This document shows positions 1 to 7,560 of a stretch of 64,000 nucleotides of DNA, piece after piece. The DNA lies in the NCBI GenBank assembly GCA_052246295.1, contig JBQQCO010000003.1; one strand, written 5' to 3'. The DNA comes from Piscibacillus sp052246295 (lineage in GTDB: Bacteria; Bacillota; Bacilli; Bacillales; Alkalibacillaceae). Below the pieces are notes generated by a model that was not told where the DNA came from, searched no databases, and saw only the letters and a list, made by a program, of their open reading frames with translations. The translations under genes and the position numbers were made by a program. Numbering within the stretch: position 1 is the first letter of the stretch; every line of letters begins with the position of its first letter.

Positions 1-609
1 TGCCCAATGATAAGGTCCCGTTTGCACCCAACGAACACCTTTGAAGTTAGCACTTCTAAGCACTTGATCCAGCTCGCCGACTATTGGATAATCTTCTGTT
101 TCATCCCAGTACTTTCCTATAGATTGACGACCATCTTCTACAGCCTGAGCTGAAGCAAACATAATATCCAGAATCAAGAGCGTTCCATCTTCAGTTAATA
201 AATTATGGGCAGTTTCTAAAGCTTGTTCTCTCTCAATTGGATCTACTTCATGAAAGCAAAAACTAGACACGATATAATCAAAAGTTAGCCCGTCTATATT
301 AGGGGCTGTAAACGTTCCAACTTGCAGATGATATTGTGGGTGTTTTTCCTGACATTGTTCAATCATCCCTTCAGAAATGTCAACACCCCATACTTCTGTA
401 TCTTTATTGCTAAGAAGATTTGCAAATGCACCCGTTCCAATGCCAATATCTAATAACCTAGCATTATCTTTTACAGATAAAATCTCTTTAGCAAAAGCAA
501 GACTCTCTTGGTAACCCAACAATGGACCAGAAGCATTTTCTAAAAACTCATCGTACGATGTAGCCCATTCATTAAATAATTCTTTCGTTTCCTTTGATGA
601 CCTTAACAA
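1..609 (-). CDS. Class I SAM-dependent methyltransferase (3' end beyond window)
   Basis: 203 codons are visible and the frame is still open at the window edge. The protein shows the Rossmann methyltransferase fold: motif I LDIGIGTGAF near residues 52-62, then an acidic strand-2 end (WGVDIS) and a motif II/III region (FDYIVSSFCFHEVDP). It resembles the small YrrT-like methyltransferases of Bacillus. The TTG start was chosen because GGAGG lies 8 nt upstream. An in-frame GTG 15 nt further up overlaps that ribosome binding site, and a stop lies just beyond it. The substrate is unknown. A second start (ATG at 661) with its own ribosome binding site opens a different frame that stops after 29 codons, so the 5' region could carry an old frameshift. 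Confidence 0.8.
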   Translation of the reverse strand, partial: MLRSSKETKELFNEWATSYDEFLENASGPLLGYQESLAFAKEILSVKDNARLLDIGIGTGAFANLLSNKDTEVWGVDISEGMIEQCQEKHPQYHLQVGTFTAPNIDGLTFDYIVSSFCFHEVDPIEREQALETAHNLLTEDGTLLILDIMFASAQAVEDGRQSIGKYWDETEDYPIVGELDQVLRSANFKGVRWVQTGPYHWA

Positions 610-730
610 TATATTTTCCTCCACTTTGATTATAATCTGAAAAACTTCTTACCTGTTTCATGGCGTTCACTCCTCTTTATTAATTAAATCTACCATAATA
701 GATTAATAGCTATAATTCAATTTATAAGAT

Positions 731-763
731 AAAAAGTCATCCGCAGTGAATGCGGATGACTAC
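731..763 (-). terminator. Rho-independent terminator of the NTF2-like gene
   Basis: An 11-bp perfect stem (agtcatccgca / tgcggatgact) with a 5-nt loop is followed on the minus strand by a T run. The stem overlaps the stop codon of the SnoaL/DUF4440 gene. Confidence 0.85.
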
Positions 764-1107
764 CTTGTCACCGTCCCTTGGTGGAAGAACATTTGCCACT
801 TCCCGTTGTATTCTCGCCAGATTGAACTTCTTAATGAGTACTGTTCTGTCTGTTCATTAAAAACTTTATAGGTTACATGAGCGACGTCAGCTGCCAGCTG
901 CGTCATATCAAAGTTAGACAGTTGATAGACAACATGCCTTTCATGATTGTCACCTTTAAAAGCCGCTAATTGGTCTTCTTTATTATAGGTATTTCCAGAA
1001 GACCCGTACTCAAAAAAGTCTTCGGCTAATAACTCTTCAAAATCCTCTTTCTGCTTTAACAACAGTTGTTCCTCTAACCCTTTTAAGTATTTTTTTAAAT
1101 CAGTCAT
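760..1107 (-). CDS. NTF2-like / DUF4440 protein
   Basis: A 115-residue single-domain protein of the SnoaL/DUF4440 NTF2-like fold: an N-terminal helix pair (LKKYLKGLEEQLL), then DFFEYGSSGNTYNKEDQL and a C-terminal strand ending WREYNGKWQMFFHQGT, the pattern typical of the family. These are small alpha+beta barrels acting as enzymes or binding proteins; no specific function can be assigned. The ATG has a GGGGGAG ribosome binding site. Its start lies 2 nt after the stop of the frameshifted threonine dehydratase gene, so the two form one minus-strand operon. Confidence 0.75.
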   Translation of the reverse strand: MTDLKKYLKGLEEQLLLKQKEDFEELLAEDFFEYGSSGNTYNKEDQLAAFKGDNHERHVVYQLSNFDMTQLAADVAHVTYKVFNEQTEQYSLRSSIWREYNGKWQMFFHQGTVTR

Positions 1108-1109
1108 AT

Positions 1110-2064
1110 TTACTCCCCCGTCTTCACTAATAATTCTCCGAGCTTACTTAAGTCGACATTACCTCCTGAGATGATGCAAACGACTTTCTCACCTTGAATG
1201 CCTAGGTCTCTGTACATAGCAGCCGCTACAGTCGTTGCACTTGATGGTTCAATGAGCTGCTTCATTCGTTCCATCACAAAGCTCATAGCATACCTAATCT
1301 CATCATCCGTTACTAAGACGAGCTCATCCAAGTAAGTTTGTAATATAGGAAACGTTAAATCTCCTGGTTGGGTCGTTCTTAATCCGTCTGCAATTGTTTG
1401 GTCTGTTCCGTCCACAGGTGTAATCACGCCTTTTTCTAAAGAAACTTGCGTATCGTTTCCGAGTTCGGGTTCAACACCAATCACTTGAACACTAGGCTTT
1501 TTTTCTTTTATAGCTGTTAATACACCTGAGCTTAAACCTCCCCCACCAACTGGAACGATGACCGTATCTACATCCTTCTAAAATCTCTAATCCTACTGTT
1601 CCTTGACCTGCAATGATATCGGGGTGATCATAAGGTGGGATGAAGACCCCATCTAGCTCCTCTGCTAACTCTTTGGCACGAGGTATTCTTTCTTCTGAAG
1701 TCGTTCCGCAATATTCAATGGACCCACTGTACTGTTTGATCGCATTAACTTTACTTTCATTCGCATCAGTTGGAACAACAATGGTAGCTGGAATTTCAAG
1801 TTGGTTTGCAATGTAGGCAACAGCCTGACCATGATTGCCTGATGATGCAGCTGTCACAAACTTTGCGCCTTCTTCTTTCGCCTGGATAACCCGATTCGTT
1901 GCCCCTCGAATTTTAAATGAACCCGTTGTTTGTAAGTGTTCTGATTTTAAAAAAACTTGAGCTTCAACTTTTTCTGACAGCTGGTGTGATTTTAAGATAG
2001 GTGTGGTTTTGATAAGATCTATAATGCTCCCTCGTGCTCGCAAAATATCCTCTAATTGAACCAT
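1110..2064 (-). pseudogene. tdcB: Threonine dehydratase (catabolic type), split by a one-base frameshift
   Basis: PLP fold-type II threonine ammonia-lyase, converting L-threonine to 2-oxobutyrate and ammonia. The first frame carries the PLP lysine motif (TGSFKIRGA) and the SSGNHGQ loop. It ends abnormally after QGTVGLEILEG. The neighbouring frame continues at once with VDTVIVPVGGGGLSSG, the glycine-rich phosphate-binding loop, and runs to a normal C-terminus (CIISGGNVDLSKLGELL). Removing one C from the pair at 1574-1575 restores a 317-residue protein, the usual size for TdcB-like enzymes without an ACT domain. The ATG start is preferred over the GTG three codons upstream, which overlaps the AGGG ribosome binding site. 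It is either a recent inactivating mutation or a sequencing error; the two halves are otherwise undegraded. Confidence 0.9.
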
Positions 2065-2183
2065 CGACTGCACCCTTCACTTAAGTTTCTTTATAATTTG
2101 GCCTTTTGAACATATTATGTCAACTCTTCAACAATATTGTGATGTTTATTTAACAAAAGAGTAAACCATATTTAAACGTGGTA

Positions 2184-2212
2184 TAGCAACTATATACAAT
2201 AGAGGAAAATTC
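2184..2212 (+). promoter_or_regulatory. Possible qox promoter
   Basis: TTAAAC, 17 nt, then TACAAT fits a weak sigma-A promoter about 30-55 nt upstream of qoxA in the 170-nt gap to the divergent threonine dehydratase gene. The -35 match is poor, so this is tentative. Confidence 0.3.
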
Positions 2213-2238
2213 GAAGCAAAGTCTTGGAGTGATTGCTC

Positions 2239-3171
2239 ATGAAATATAAGAAAGTTTTATTACTGTTATTATCGGGTGTGGTTTTACTCTTAAGTGGGTG
2301 CAGTGAATTAACTGTCTTAGACCCTAAAGGTCCTGTTGGGCAAAGCCAAAAGGATCTCATTGTTTATTCTCTATGGTTTATGTTAGGGATTGTCGTGGTC
2401 GTTTTTGTACTCTTCGGATACATGATCATAAAATATCGTGACTATCCTGGACGTGGAGACAAAGATTATGACCCAAATATCCATGGAAGTTTGAAAATAG
2501 AAATTTTATGGACGGCAATACCTTTAATTATCGTGACGTTATTGTCTATTCCAACAGTTGAAACCCTTTTTGATTTAGAAAAACCACCTGAATCATCAAG
2601 TGATCAAGAACCACTTGTAATACATGCAACGTCAGCAGATTGGAAATGGTTTTTTAGCTATCCTGAACAAAATATTGAAACGGTTAACTACTTACACATA
2701 CCTACAAATCGAGCTATTGAGTTCCGATTAACGTCAGCCGACTCAATGGCTGCGTTATGGATTCCTGCCCTTGGAGGTCAAAAGTATAATATGGCAGGTA
2801 TGGAAACCGTCCTCTACCTTCAAGCGGATGAAGAAGGCGTTTATGACGGGCGAAACTCTAACTTCACAGGTGAGGGTTTTTCATTACAAACATTTGAAGT
2901 CCATGCAGAAAATGAAGAGAACTTTAATGCTTGGGTAGAGGACATTCAGTCGAATGAGCCTAAATTAACGCAAGAGCAATATAACAAACTATTAGAACCT
3001 GGCATTGTCGGTGAGATGGCGTTTTCTAATACTCATTTAGATTGGGTAGATCACAGCACGATGATGGATAGCGATTATGCTATACAGCAACATTTAGGTG
3101 CTTATGACAAACACCTTCACATCAAAAGTTTGACTGAATACGAGGAAGAAGGTGACGATGATGAGTCTTGA
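2239..3171 (+). CDS. qoxA: Quinol oxidase aa3 subunit II
   Basis: Subunit II of the cytochrome aa3 menaquinol oxidase, the proton-pumping terminal oxidase of the Bacillus respiratory chain. A lipoprotein signal peptide ends in LSGC (Cys21). Two membrane helices follow at about residues 40-62 and 84-106, then an extracellular cupredoxin domain. As expected for quinol oxidases, the CuA ligands of cytochrome c oxidases are absent from the ADSMAALWIPALGGQKYNMAGM region. The ATG is preferred over a TTG two codons upstream because GGAG lies 9 nt before it. First gene of qoxABCD; its 3' end overlaps qoxB by about 14 nt. Confidence 0.95.
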   Translation: MKYKKVLLLLLSGVVLLLSGCSELTVLDPKGPVGQSQKDLIVYSLWFMLGIVVVVFVLFGYMIIKYRDYPGRGDKDYDPNIHGSLKIEILWTAIPLIIVTLLSIPTVETLFDLEKPPESSSDQEPLVIHATSADWKWFFSYPEQNIETVNYLHIPTNRAIEFRLTSADSMAALWIPALGGQKYNMAGMETVLYLQADEEGVYDGRNSNFTGEGFSLQTFEVHAENEENFNAWVEDIQSNEPKLTQEQYNKLLEPGIVGEMAFSNTHLDWVDHSTMMDSDYAIQQHLGAYDKHLHIKSLTEYEEEGDDDES

Positions 3172-5113
3172 TGAGTTTTTCGTAACTGGAGAACCTTTAA
3201 TCTATGCGGGAATGGTTGCGATTGTATTAGTGACTAGTGCCATTATTTTTCTACTAACCTATTTTAAAAAATGGGGATGGTTATGGCGAGAATGGCTTAC
3301 AACCGTTGATCATAAGAAAATTGGGATTATGTATATCTTAAGTGCCCTTGCCATGTTATTCCGAGGTGGGGTTGATGCACTGATGATGCGTGTTCAGCTA
3401 GCCTTCCCTGACTTAAACTTTTTGAACACACAGCACTACAATGAAATTTTTACAACGCATGGAACGGTGATGATTATATTCATGGCCATGCCGTTTTTAA
3501 TCGGACTAATGAATATCATTGTGCCGCTTCAAATCGGTGCACGTGACTTTGCGTTTCCGTATGTTAATGCGCTTAGTTTCTGGTCATTCTTTTTTGGTGC
3601 GCTACTCTTTAACATTTCGTTTGTCATTGGTGGTTCACCGGATGCAGGTTGGACCAGTTATACACCATTAGCTGGTGCAGCAATGAATCCAGGACCTGGT
3701 CAAAATTTTTATCTATTAGGATTACAGTTATCAGGTATTGGTACCTTAGCAACCGGAATCAACTTAATGGTCACGATTCTCAAAATGAGAGCACCTGGCA
3801 TGAAGCTATTCCAGATGCCAATTTTTACTTGGTCGACACTCGTCACTTCGTTCATTATCATATTTGCGTTTCCAATCTTAACGGTTGCGTTAGCATTCAT
3901 GACGATTGATCGAATCTTTGGCTCACAATTTTTCACATTAACGGGTGAAGGGTTGCCAATGATGTGGGCAAACCTCTTTTGGATGTGGGGTCACCCAGAA
4001 GTTTATATCGTGATTTTACCAGCATTCGGGATCTTTTCAGAAGTCATCGCCACATTTGCTAAGAAACGACTATTTGGTTATAAAGCCATGGTATGGTCGA
4101 TGATTCTCATTGCTGGGTTAAGCTTCTTAGTATGGGTTCACCACTTTTTTACAATGGGAGCTGGCGCCTTCGTCAACTCGGTATTCTCAGTTTCTACGAT
4201 GTTAATTGCTGTGCCGACAGGGGTTAAGATTTTTAACTGGCTCGGTACACTCTATAAATCCAAGATTCAATTTACAACACCAATGATGTGGGCATTAGCC
4301 TTTATCCCAAGCTTTGTGATTGGTGGTGTCACAGGGGTCATGCTAGGTATGGCTGCCGCAGACTATCAATTCCATAATTCGTATTTCTTAATTGCTCACT
4401 TTCACTATGTATTAATTGCTGGTACCGTGTTTGCTTGTTTTGCAGGACTGGAATACTGGTATCCGAAAATGTTCGGTCATAAATTGAACGAAAAATTTGG
4501 CAAACTAAGCTTTTGGTTATTTGTAATTGGTTTTCATGTAACCTTCTTCCCTCAGTATTTCTTAGGGTTAGACGGAATGCCACGCAGGATTTTTGACACT
4601 GGACCTGAGTGGTTCACACTTAACTTTGTTTCGACCATTGGTGCATTCGGAATGGGACTAGGCTTTGCGATCTTTGTCTTTAATATCTATTACAGCTATC
4701 AAACTAGTAAACGTGAAACAACTGGTGATTCATGGGATGGTCGTACACTTGAATGGGCAACACCTACGCCAATTCCACATTATAACTTTGCAACTCTACC
4801 AACGATTAGAGACATAGATGCATTTATCGACATGAAGGAACGTGGCGAAACGACTTTTGATCAATCAAAATTAGAACCTATTCACATGCCGAATAACACA
4901 GGACAGCCGTTTATCATGATGGCCCTCCTGTTTATGTCTAGTTTTGCATTAGTGTTTGAATGGATTACATTGTCCGTGTTGTTCTTAATAGGCGTGTTAG
5001 TTATGATGGTCGTTCGCTCGTTTGATGAAGACGAAGGCCACCATGTTGAGGTAGAAGAAATTAAAGAAACTGAACGTCAATTGAGGGGGGTAGATCATGG
5101 AAGCAAAATTTAA
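3158..5113 (+). CDS. qoxB: Quinol oxidase aa3 subunit I
   Basis: The catalytic haem-copper subunit that reduces oxygen to water and pumps protons. About 14-15 membrane helices are predicted. Metal ligand motifs are visible: a haem ligand in TTHGTVMI, WGHPEVYI with the CuB histidine and cross-linked tyrosine, the HH pair in WVHHFFTMG, and the haem a/a3 histidines in AHFHYVL. The C-terminal extension with DEDEGHHVEVEEIKETER is typical of QoxB. ATG at 3158 or 3161 fits the AAGGTGA ribosome binding site; a GTG at 3152 lies inside it. Translationally coupled to qoxA and overlaps qoxC by 17 nt. Confidence 0.96.
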   Translation: MMSLDEFFVTGEPLIYAGMVAIVLVTSAIIFLLTYFKKWGWLWREWLTTVDHKKIGIMYILSALAMLFRGGVDALMMRVQLAFPDLNFLNTQHYNEIFTTHGTVMIIFMAMPFLIGLMNIIVPLQIGARDFAFPYVNALSFWSFFFGALLFNISFVIGGSPDAGWTSYTPLAGAAMNPGPGQNFYLLGLQLSGIGTLATGINLMVTILKMRAPGMKLFQMPIFTWSTLVTSFIIIFAFPILTVALAFMTIDRIFGSQFFTLTGEGLPMMWANLFWMWGHPEVYIVILPAFGIFSEVIATFAKKRLFGYKAMVWSMILIAGLSFLVWVHHFFTMGAGAFVNSVFSVSTMLIAVPTGVKIFNWLGTLYKSKIQFTTPMMWALAFIPSFVIGGVTGVMLGMAAADYQFHNSYFLIAHFHYVLIAGTVFACFAGLEYWYPKMFGHKLNEKFGKLSFWLFVIGFHVTFFPQYFLGLDGMPRRIFDTGPEWFTLNFVSTIGAFGMGLGFAIFVFNIYYSYQTSKRETTGDSWDGRTLEWATPTPIPHYNFATLPTIRDIDAFIDMKERGETTFDQSKLEPIHMPNNTGQPFIMMALLFMSSFALVFEWITLSVLFLIGVLVMMVVRSFDEDEGHHVEVEEIKETERQLRGVDHGSKI

Positions 5114-5699
5114 AGATGCCCCATTAGAATATCAAACTGAGCATAGTCAAATGAGTATACTAGGCTTCTGGATTTTCCTAGCAGCAGAGGTTGTGTTATT
5201 TTCAACCTTATTTGCCACCTATGCCGTGATGTTTGGTCGAACAGCTGATGCTCCATTACCAATTGAATTGTTTGAATTAGATATTGTTCTTGTCATGACG
5301 TTCTTGCTGTTAACAAGTAGTTTTACGTGTGGAGTTGCGATTCATCAGATGCGCCAAGGTTCGGCAAAAGGTTTGATTACTTGGTTGATTATTACTCTAT
5401 TATTAGGGCTTGGATTCTTAGGTTTTGAAATCTATGAATTTATTCATTACACGCATGAAGGTGCAACATTACCTTCTAGTGCCTATTGGTCTAGCTTTTA
5501 CATTCTAGCTGGAACGCACGGGTTACACGTGACTTTAGGAATTGGTTGGGCGATCCTCCTCATCATACAATTGTTTAAAAAGGGGCTCACGCATGTTACG
5601 AGTCGAAAAGTGTTTATTATTAGTTTGTATTGGCACTTTTTAGATGTGATTTGGATTTTCATTTTCACAGGTGTTTATCTAATTGGGATGGTGATTTAA
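5097..5699 (+). CDS. qoxC: Quinol oxidase aa3 subunit III
   Basis: A 200-residue subunit III of the haem-copper quinol oxidase with five predicted membrane helices. Family signatures include LGFWIFLAAEVVLFSTLFATY at the N-terminus, LAGTHGLHVTLG, and the C-terminal YWHFLDVIWIFIFTGVYL. The start has a G6 ribosome binding site (GAGGGGGG) inside the qoxB end. The stop codon abuts the qoxD ATG, indicating tight translational coupling. Confidence 0.95.
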   Translation: MEAKFKDAPLEYQTEHSQMSILGFWIFLAAEVVLFSTLFATYAVMFGRTADAPLPIELFELDIVLVMTFLLLTSSFTCGVAIHQMRQGSAKGLITWLIITLLLGLGFLGFEIYEFIHYTHEGATLPSSAYWSSFYILAGTHGLHVTLGIGWAILLIIQLFKKGLTHVTSRKVFIISLYWHFLDVIWIFIFTGVYLIGMVI

Positions 5700-5999
5700 A
5701 TGGCAAACCACGCTAAAAAAATACCAACACAGCATATCATTGGATTTGTCTTATCACTTGTTTTAACAGTGATCGCAGCTTGGACAGCAGTTGGTTCAGA
5801 CTTATCAACAAATTGGATCATTATAATTATTATGCTACTTGCGGTTATTCAGGCAGGTATTCAATTAATCATGTTTATGCACATCGTTGAACGCGAGAGT
5901 CAAAACGGACATGTCCCTTGGAATATGATGTTTCATGGATTTGTCGCCGCAGCGATTGTTGTGGCAGGATCATTATTTGTGATGGTCTATGCATTCTAA
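5700..5999 (+). CDS. qoxD: Quinol oxidase aa3 subunit IV
   Basis: A 99-residue subunit IV (cytochrome o/aa3 CyoD/QoxD family) with three membrane helices and the typical MFMHIVERESQNG loop between helices two and three. The start codon follows the qoxC stop directly. Last gene of the operon, followed by a strong bidirectional terminator. Confidence 0.93.
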   Translation: MANHAKKIPTQHIIGFVLSLVLTVIAAWTAVGSDLSTNWIIIIIMLLAVIQAGIQLIMFMHIVERESQNGHVPWNMMFHGFVAAAIVVAGSLFVMVYAF

Positions 6000-6008
6000 T
6001 AAATATCA

Positions 6009-6046
6009 AAAATCCCTCATCTCAGTGAATACTGAAATGAGGGATT
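6009..6046. terminator. Bidirectional terminator after qoxD
   Basis: An 11-bp stem (aaatccctcat / atgagggattt) with further inner pairing (CAG/CTG). A/T runs on both sides let it serve qoxABCD and the convergent small membrane gene. Confidence 0.85.
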
Positions 6047-6318
6047 TAATAACTTAAAGTTGTTTTTTCTGAAGCTTTTACTTCGCGGATAATAAACATA
6101 ATCCACGCGACTTCGGCTAAAAGAAAACTTAGATAGAAAGATGACCAAGTTAATGAGAACATACCTGGATTAATCCCGAGCAAATGTGTATTGATCGCAT
6201 ACAACCACATGCCCATGACTAAAATAGTTTGCACGCCAGCAAGCCATCTTTTATTTAATTGGTAAAACAAATACGGTGCAACGCTTGCTAAAATCATGAA
6301 CATTAAAGCAACACCCAT
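6046..6318 (-). CDS. Small membrane protein, unknown function
   Basis: A 90-residue protein with three hydrophobic helices (GVALMFMILASVAPYLFY, WLAGVQTILVMGMWLYAI, FYLSFLLAEVAWIMFII) and a short charged C-terminal tail. I do not recognise the family. The ATG was chosen over a GTG three codons upstream because the GTG is part of the GGAGGTGAG ribosome binding site. It is convergent with qoxD and shares its terminator, but nothing links it to respiration beyond position. Confidence 0.6.
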   Translation of the reverse strand: MGVALMFMILASVAPYLFYQLNKRWLAGVQTILVMGMWLYAINTHLLGINPGMFSLTWSSFYLSFLLAEVAWIMFIIREVKASEKTTLSY

Positions 6319-6428
6319 CTGACTCACCTCCGTACTGTATCTTTATGTCCATTGTAACAAATCATCCACAACTTTGACACAAAAAAGACATTTTTAATTA
6401 TTTTTGATATACGAAATAAAAGTCATTC

Positions 6429-6638
6429 CGCTTTAGCGAGATCTCAGCCCACTTCGGCGAGATCATGCTCCGCTTTGGCGAAATCTCAGCCTACTTCGGC
6501 GAGATCATGCTCTACTTCGGCGAAATCTCACCCCACTTCGGCGAGATCATGCTCCGCTTCGGCGAAATCTCACCCCACTTCGGCGAGATCTCACTCCACT
6601 TCGGCGAGATCATGCTCCACTTTAGCGAGAACAGCGCC
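6429..6638. repeat. Tandem repeat tract 1, ten 21-nt units
   Basis: Ten consecutive 21-nt units of the form cacttcggcgagatc plus atgctc or tcaccc. Two subtypes alternate, ending ATGCTC or TCASCC. The core TTCGGCGAGATC is nearly invariant, with drift to ctttagcga at both ends. The length is a multiple of three, so a frame stays open and reads repeats of (H/R/Y)FGEI, but there is no ribosome binding site and the sequence is probably non-coding. The tract fills the gap between a minus-strand gene and the trp promoter. Confidence 0.9.
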
Positions 6639-6716
6639 ATTTCGGTTCATTTAAATGGATTTTCATTATACTAATACTTCAAATTGCTGAATATAATTAA
6701 GTACATAAAAAAAGTC

Positions 6717-6745
6717 TTGACATTTTTTCTGTACCGTCATATGAT
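6717..6745 (+). promoter_or_regulatory. trp operon sigma-A promoter
   Basis: TTGACA, exactly 17 nt, then TATGAT: a near-consensus sigma-A promoter about 25 nt before the first T-box leader. No comparable promoter is visible between the two T-boxes, so it probably drives both leaders and trpEGDCFBA. Confidence 0.9.
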
Positions 6746-6767
6746 AGTCAATAACAAATTTACAACG

Positions 6768-7037
6768 GTTCGGCGTTGATGAAGAGGAGTACTTTTACAG
6801 AATTCTTCAGAGAGCTAGTGGTTGGTGTGAACTAGCGTAGGACGTGAAAGGAATGGACTTCTGAGCCTCTAGCCCAACGTAACTAAACAGTTATTAGTAT
6901 GGCTAGCGAAAGTCTCATCGTTATAAGAGACACGTATTCAAGCAACTCGCTTCGATACGACTAAAGTGGACTGTTCAAGCAGTCAACGAAGGTGGCACCA
7001 CGGGTTTCCCGTCCTTTATGAGGATGGGGAACCCTTT
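6768..7037 (+). promoter_or_regulatory. T-box riboswitch 1 (tryptophan), upstream copy
   Basis: A classic T-box leader: the stem I start GATGAAGAGGAGTA, the apical AGAGAGCTAGTGGTTGGTG region, and the specifier TGG (Trp) at 6854-6856 in GAATGGACTTCTGAG. The conserved T-box AAGGTGGCACCACGG lies at 6989-7003. The terminator stem GGGTTTCCC / GGGGAACCC ends in TTTTTT. Uncharged tRNA-Trp pairing with the specifier and the T-box would allow antitermination. No gene follows before the second T-box. Confidence 0.95.
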
Positions 7038-7056
7038 TTTATTTGGGTAAAGAAAA

Positions 7057-7199
7057 GTGGTGCAAGCGTTACAGGCAAGCGAAGGTGGCGACTCCTGCGG
7101 GAACAGCACGAGCTGAAGATCCACTTTTAGAAGAAAGAATTTCTTCTAAAAGTTAGCTGAACTCGTGCCCGCGGAAAGCGTCCACCGAAAGCGAACCAC
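7057..7199. repeat. Interspersed Bacillaceae-type repeat between the two T-boxes
   Basis: A GC-richer block of about 143 bp bounded by gtgg and ccac. It contains gcgactcctgcggga, acagcacgagctgaag and cccgcggaaagcgtcc, with an internal perfect hairpin cttttagaagaaa / tttcttctaaaag. From general knowledge, similar non-coding elements with CCCGCGGAAAGCG and AGCACGAGCTGAAG are scattered through many Bacillaceae genomes. It shares the agcagcacgagctga and gcggaaagcg motifs with the larger element near 40.6 kb. No protein is encoded. Confidence 0.7.
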
Positions 7200-7258
7200 G
7201 AACAAAACTAATTTTGGAATCCTTCTAATAAAGTCGAACCAAAACAACAAAAATCTAA

Positions 7259-7545
7259 ATCTACGAGTAAGAGGAGTAAGTATAGCGGATTCGTTACAGA
7301 GAGTTAGCATTGGTGAGAGCTAGCACGATACGTTATACCGAATGGACTTACGAGAGGTGACCTGAAAGCTAAGCAAGTATGGGAGCCCGGCCTCCACCGT
7401 TATCAGGATAGGGTATCGGAAATTGTCCCCCTTCAGTTTCCCGTACCTGAATGAGAGGGAAAGTCTATACTTTCCAACTGAGGTGGCACCGCGATCAATC
7501 GTCCTCTGCATACACAAGAGTTGTGTTTGCAGGGGACTTTTTTTA
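7259..7545 (+). promoter_or_regulatory. T-box riboswitch 2 (tryptophan), proximal to trpE
   Basis: A second T-box leader with AGAGGAGTAAG, AGAGAGTTAGCATTGGTGAGAGCTAGC, the specifier TGG at 7343-7345 and the T-box motif GAGGTGGCACCGCG at about 7480-7493. The terminator stem GTCCTCTGCATACACA / TGTGTTTGCAGGGGAC is followed by T7. It ends 15 nt before trpE. It gives a second, independent readout of tRNA-Trp charging on the same transcript as T-box 1. Confidence 0.95.
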
Positions 7546-7560
7546 TGAGGAGGAACGATT

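Noticed and set aside
572..661. 29-codon frame (MKQVRSF...) before the first methyltransferase
   Set aside because: It has a ribosome binding site but overlaps the methyltransferase in another frame and looks like a remnant 5' end rather than a gene; kept only as a note.
1110..2073. Two separate genes for the halves of threonine dehydratase
   Set aside because: The halves join perfectly in neighbouring frames and neither has its own start signals at the junction.
6465..6674. Open frame encoding repeated FGEI motifs in tract 1
   Set aside because: It exists only because 21 is a multiple of three; there is no ribosome binding site, and other tracts with 20-nt period show the repeats are not coding.
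7320..7517. Minus-strand open frame across the second T-box
   Set aside because: The region is a well-defined riboswitch on the opposite strand and the frame has no homologous features.
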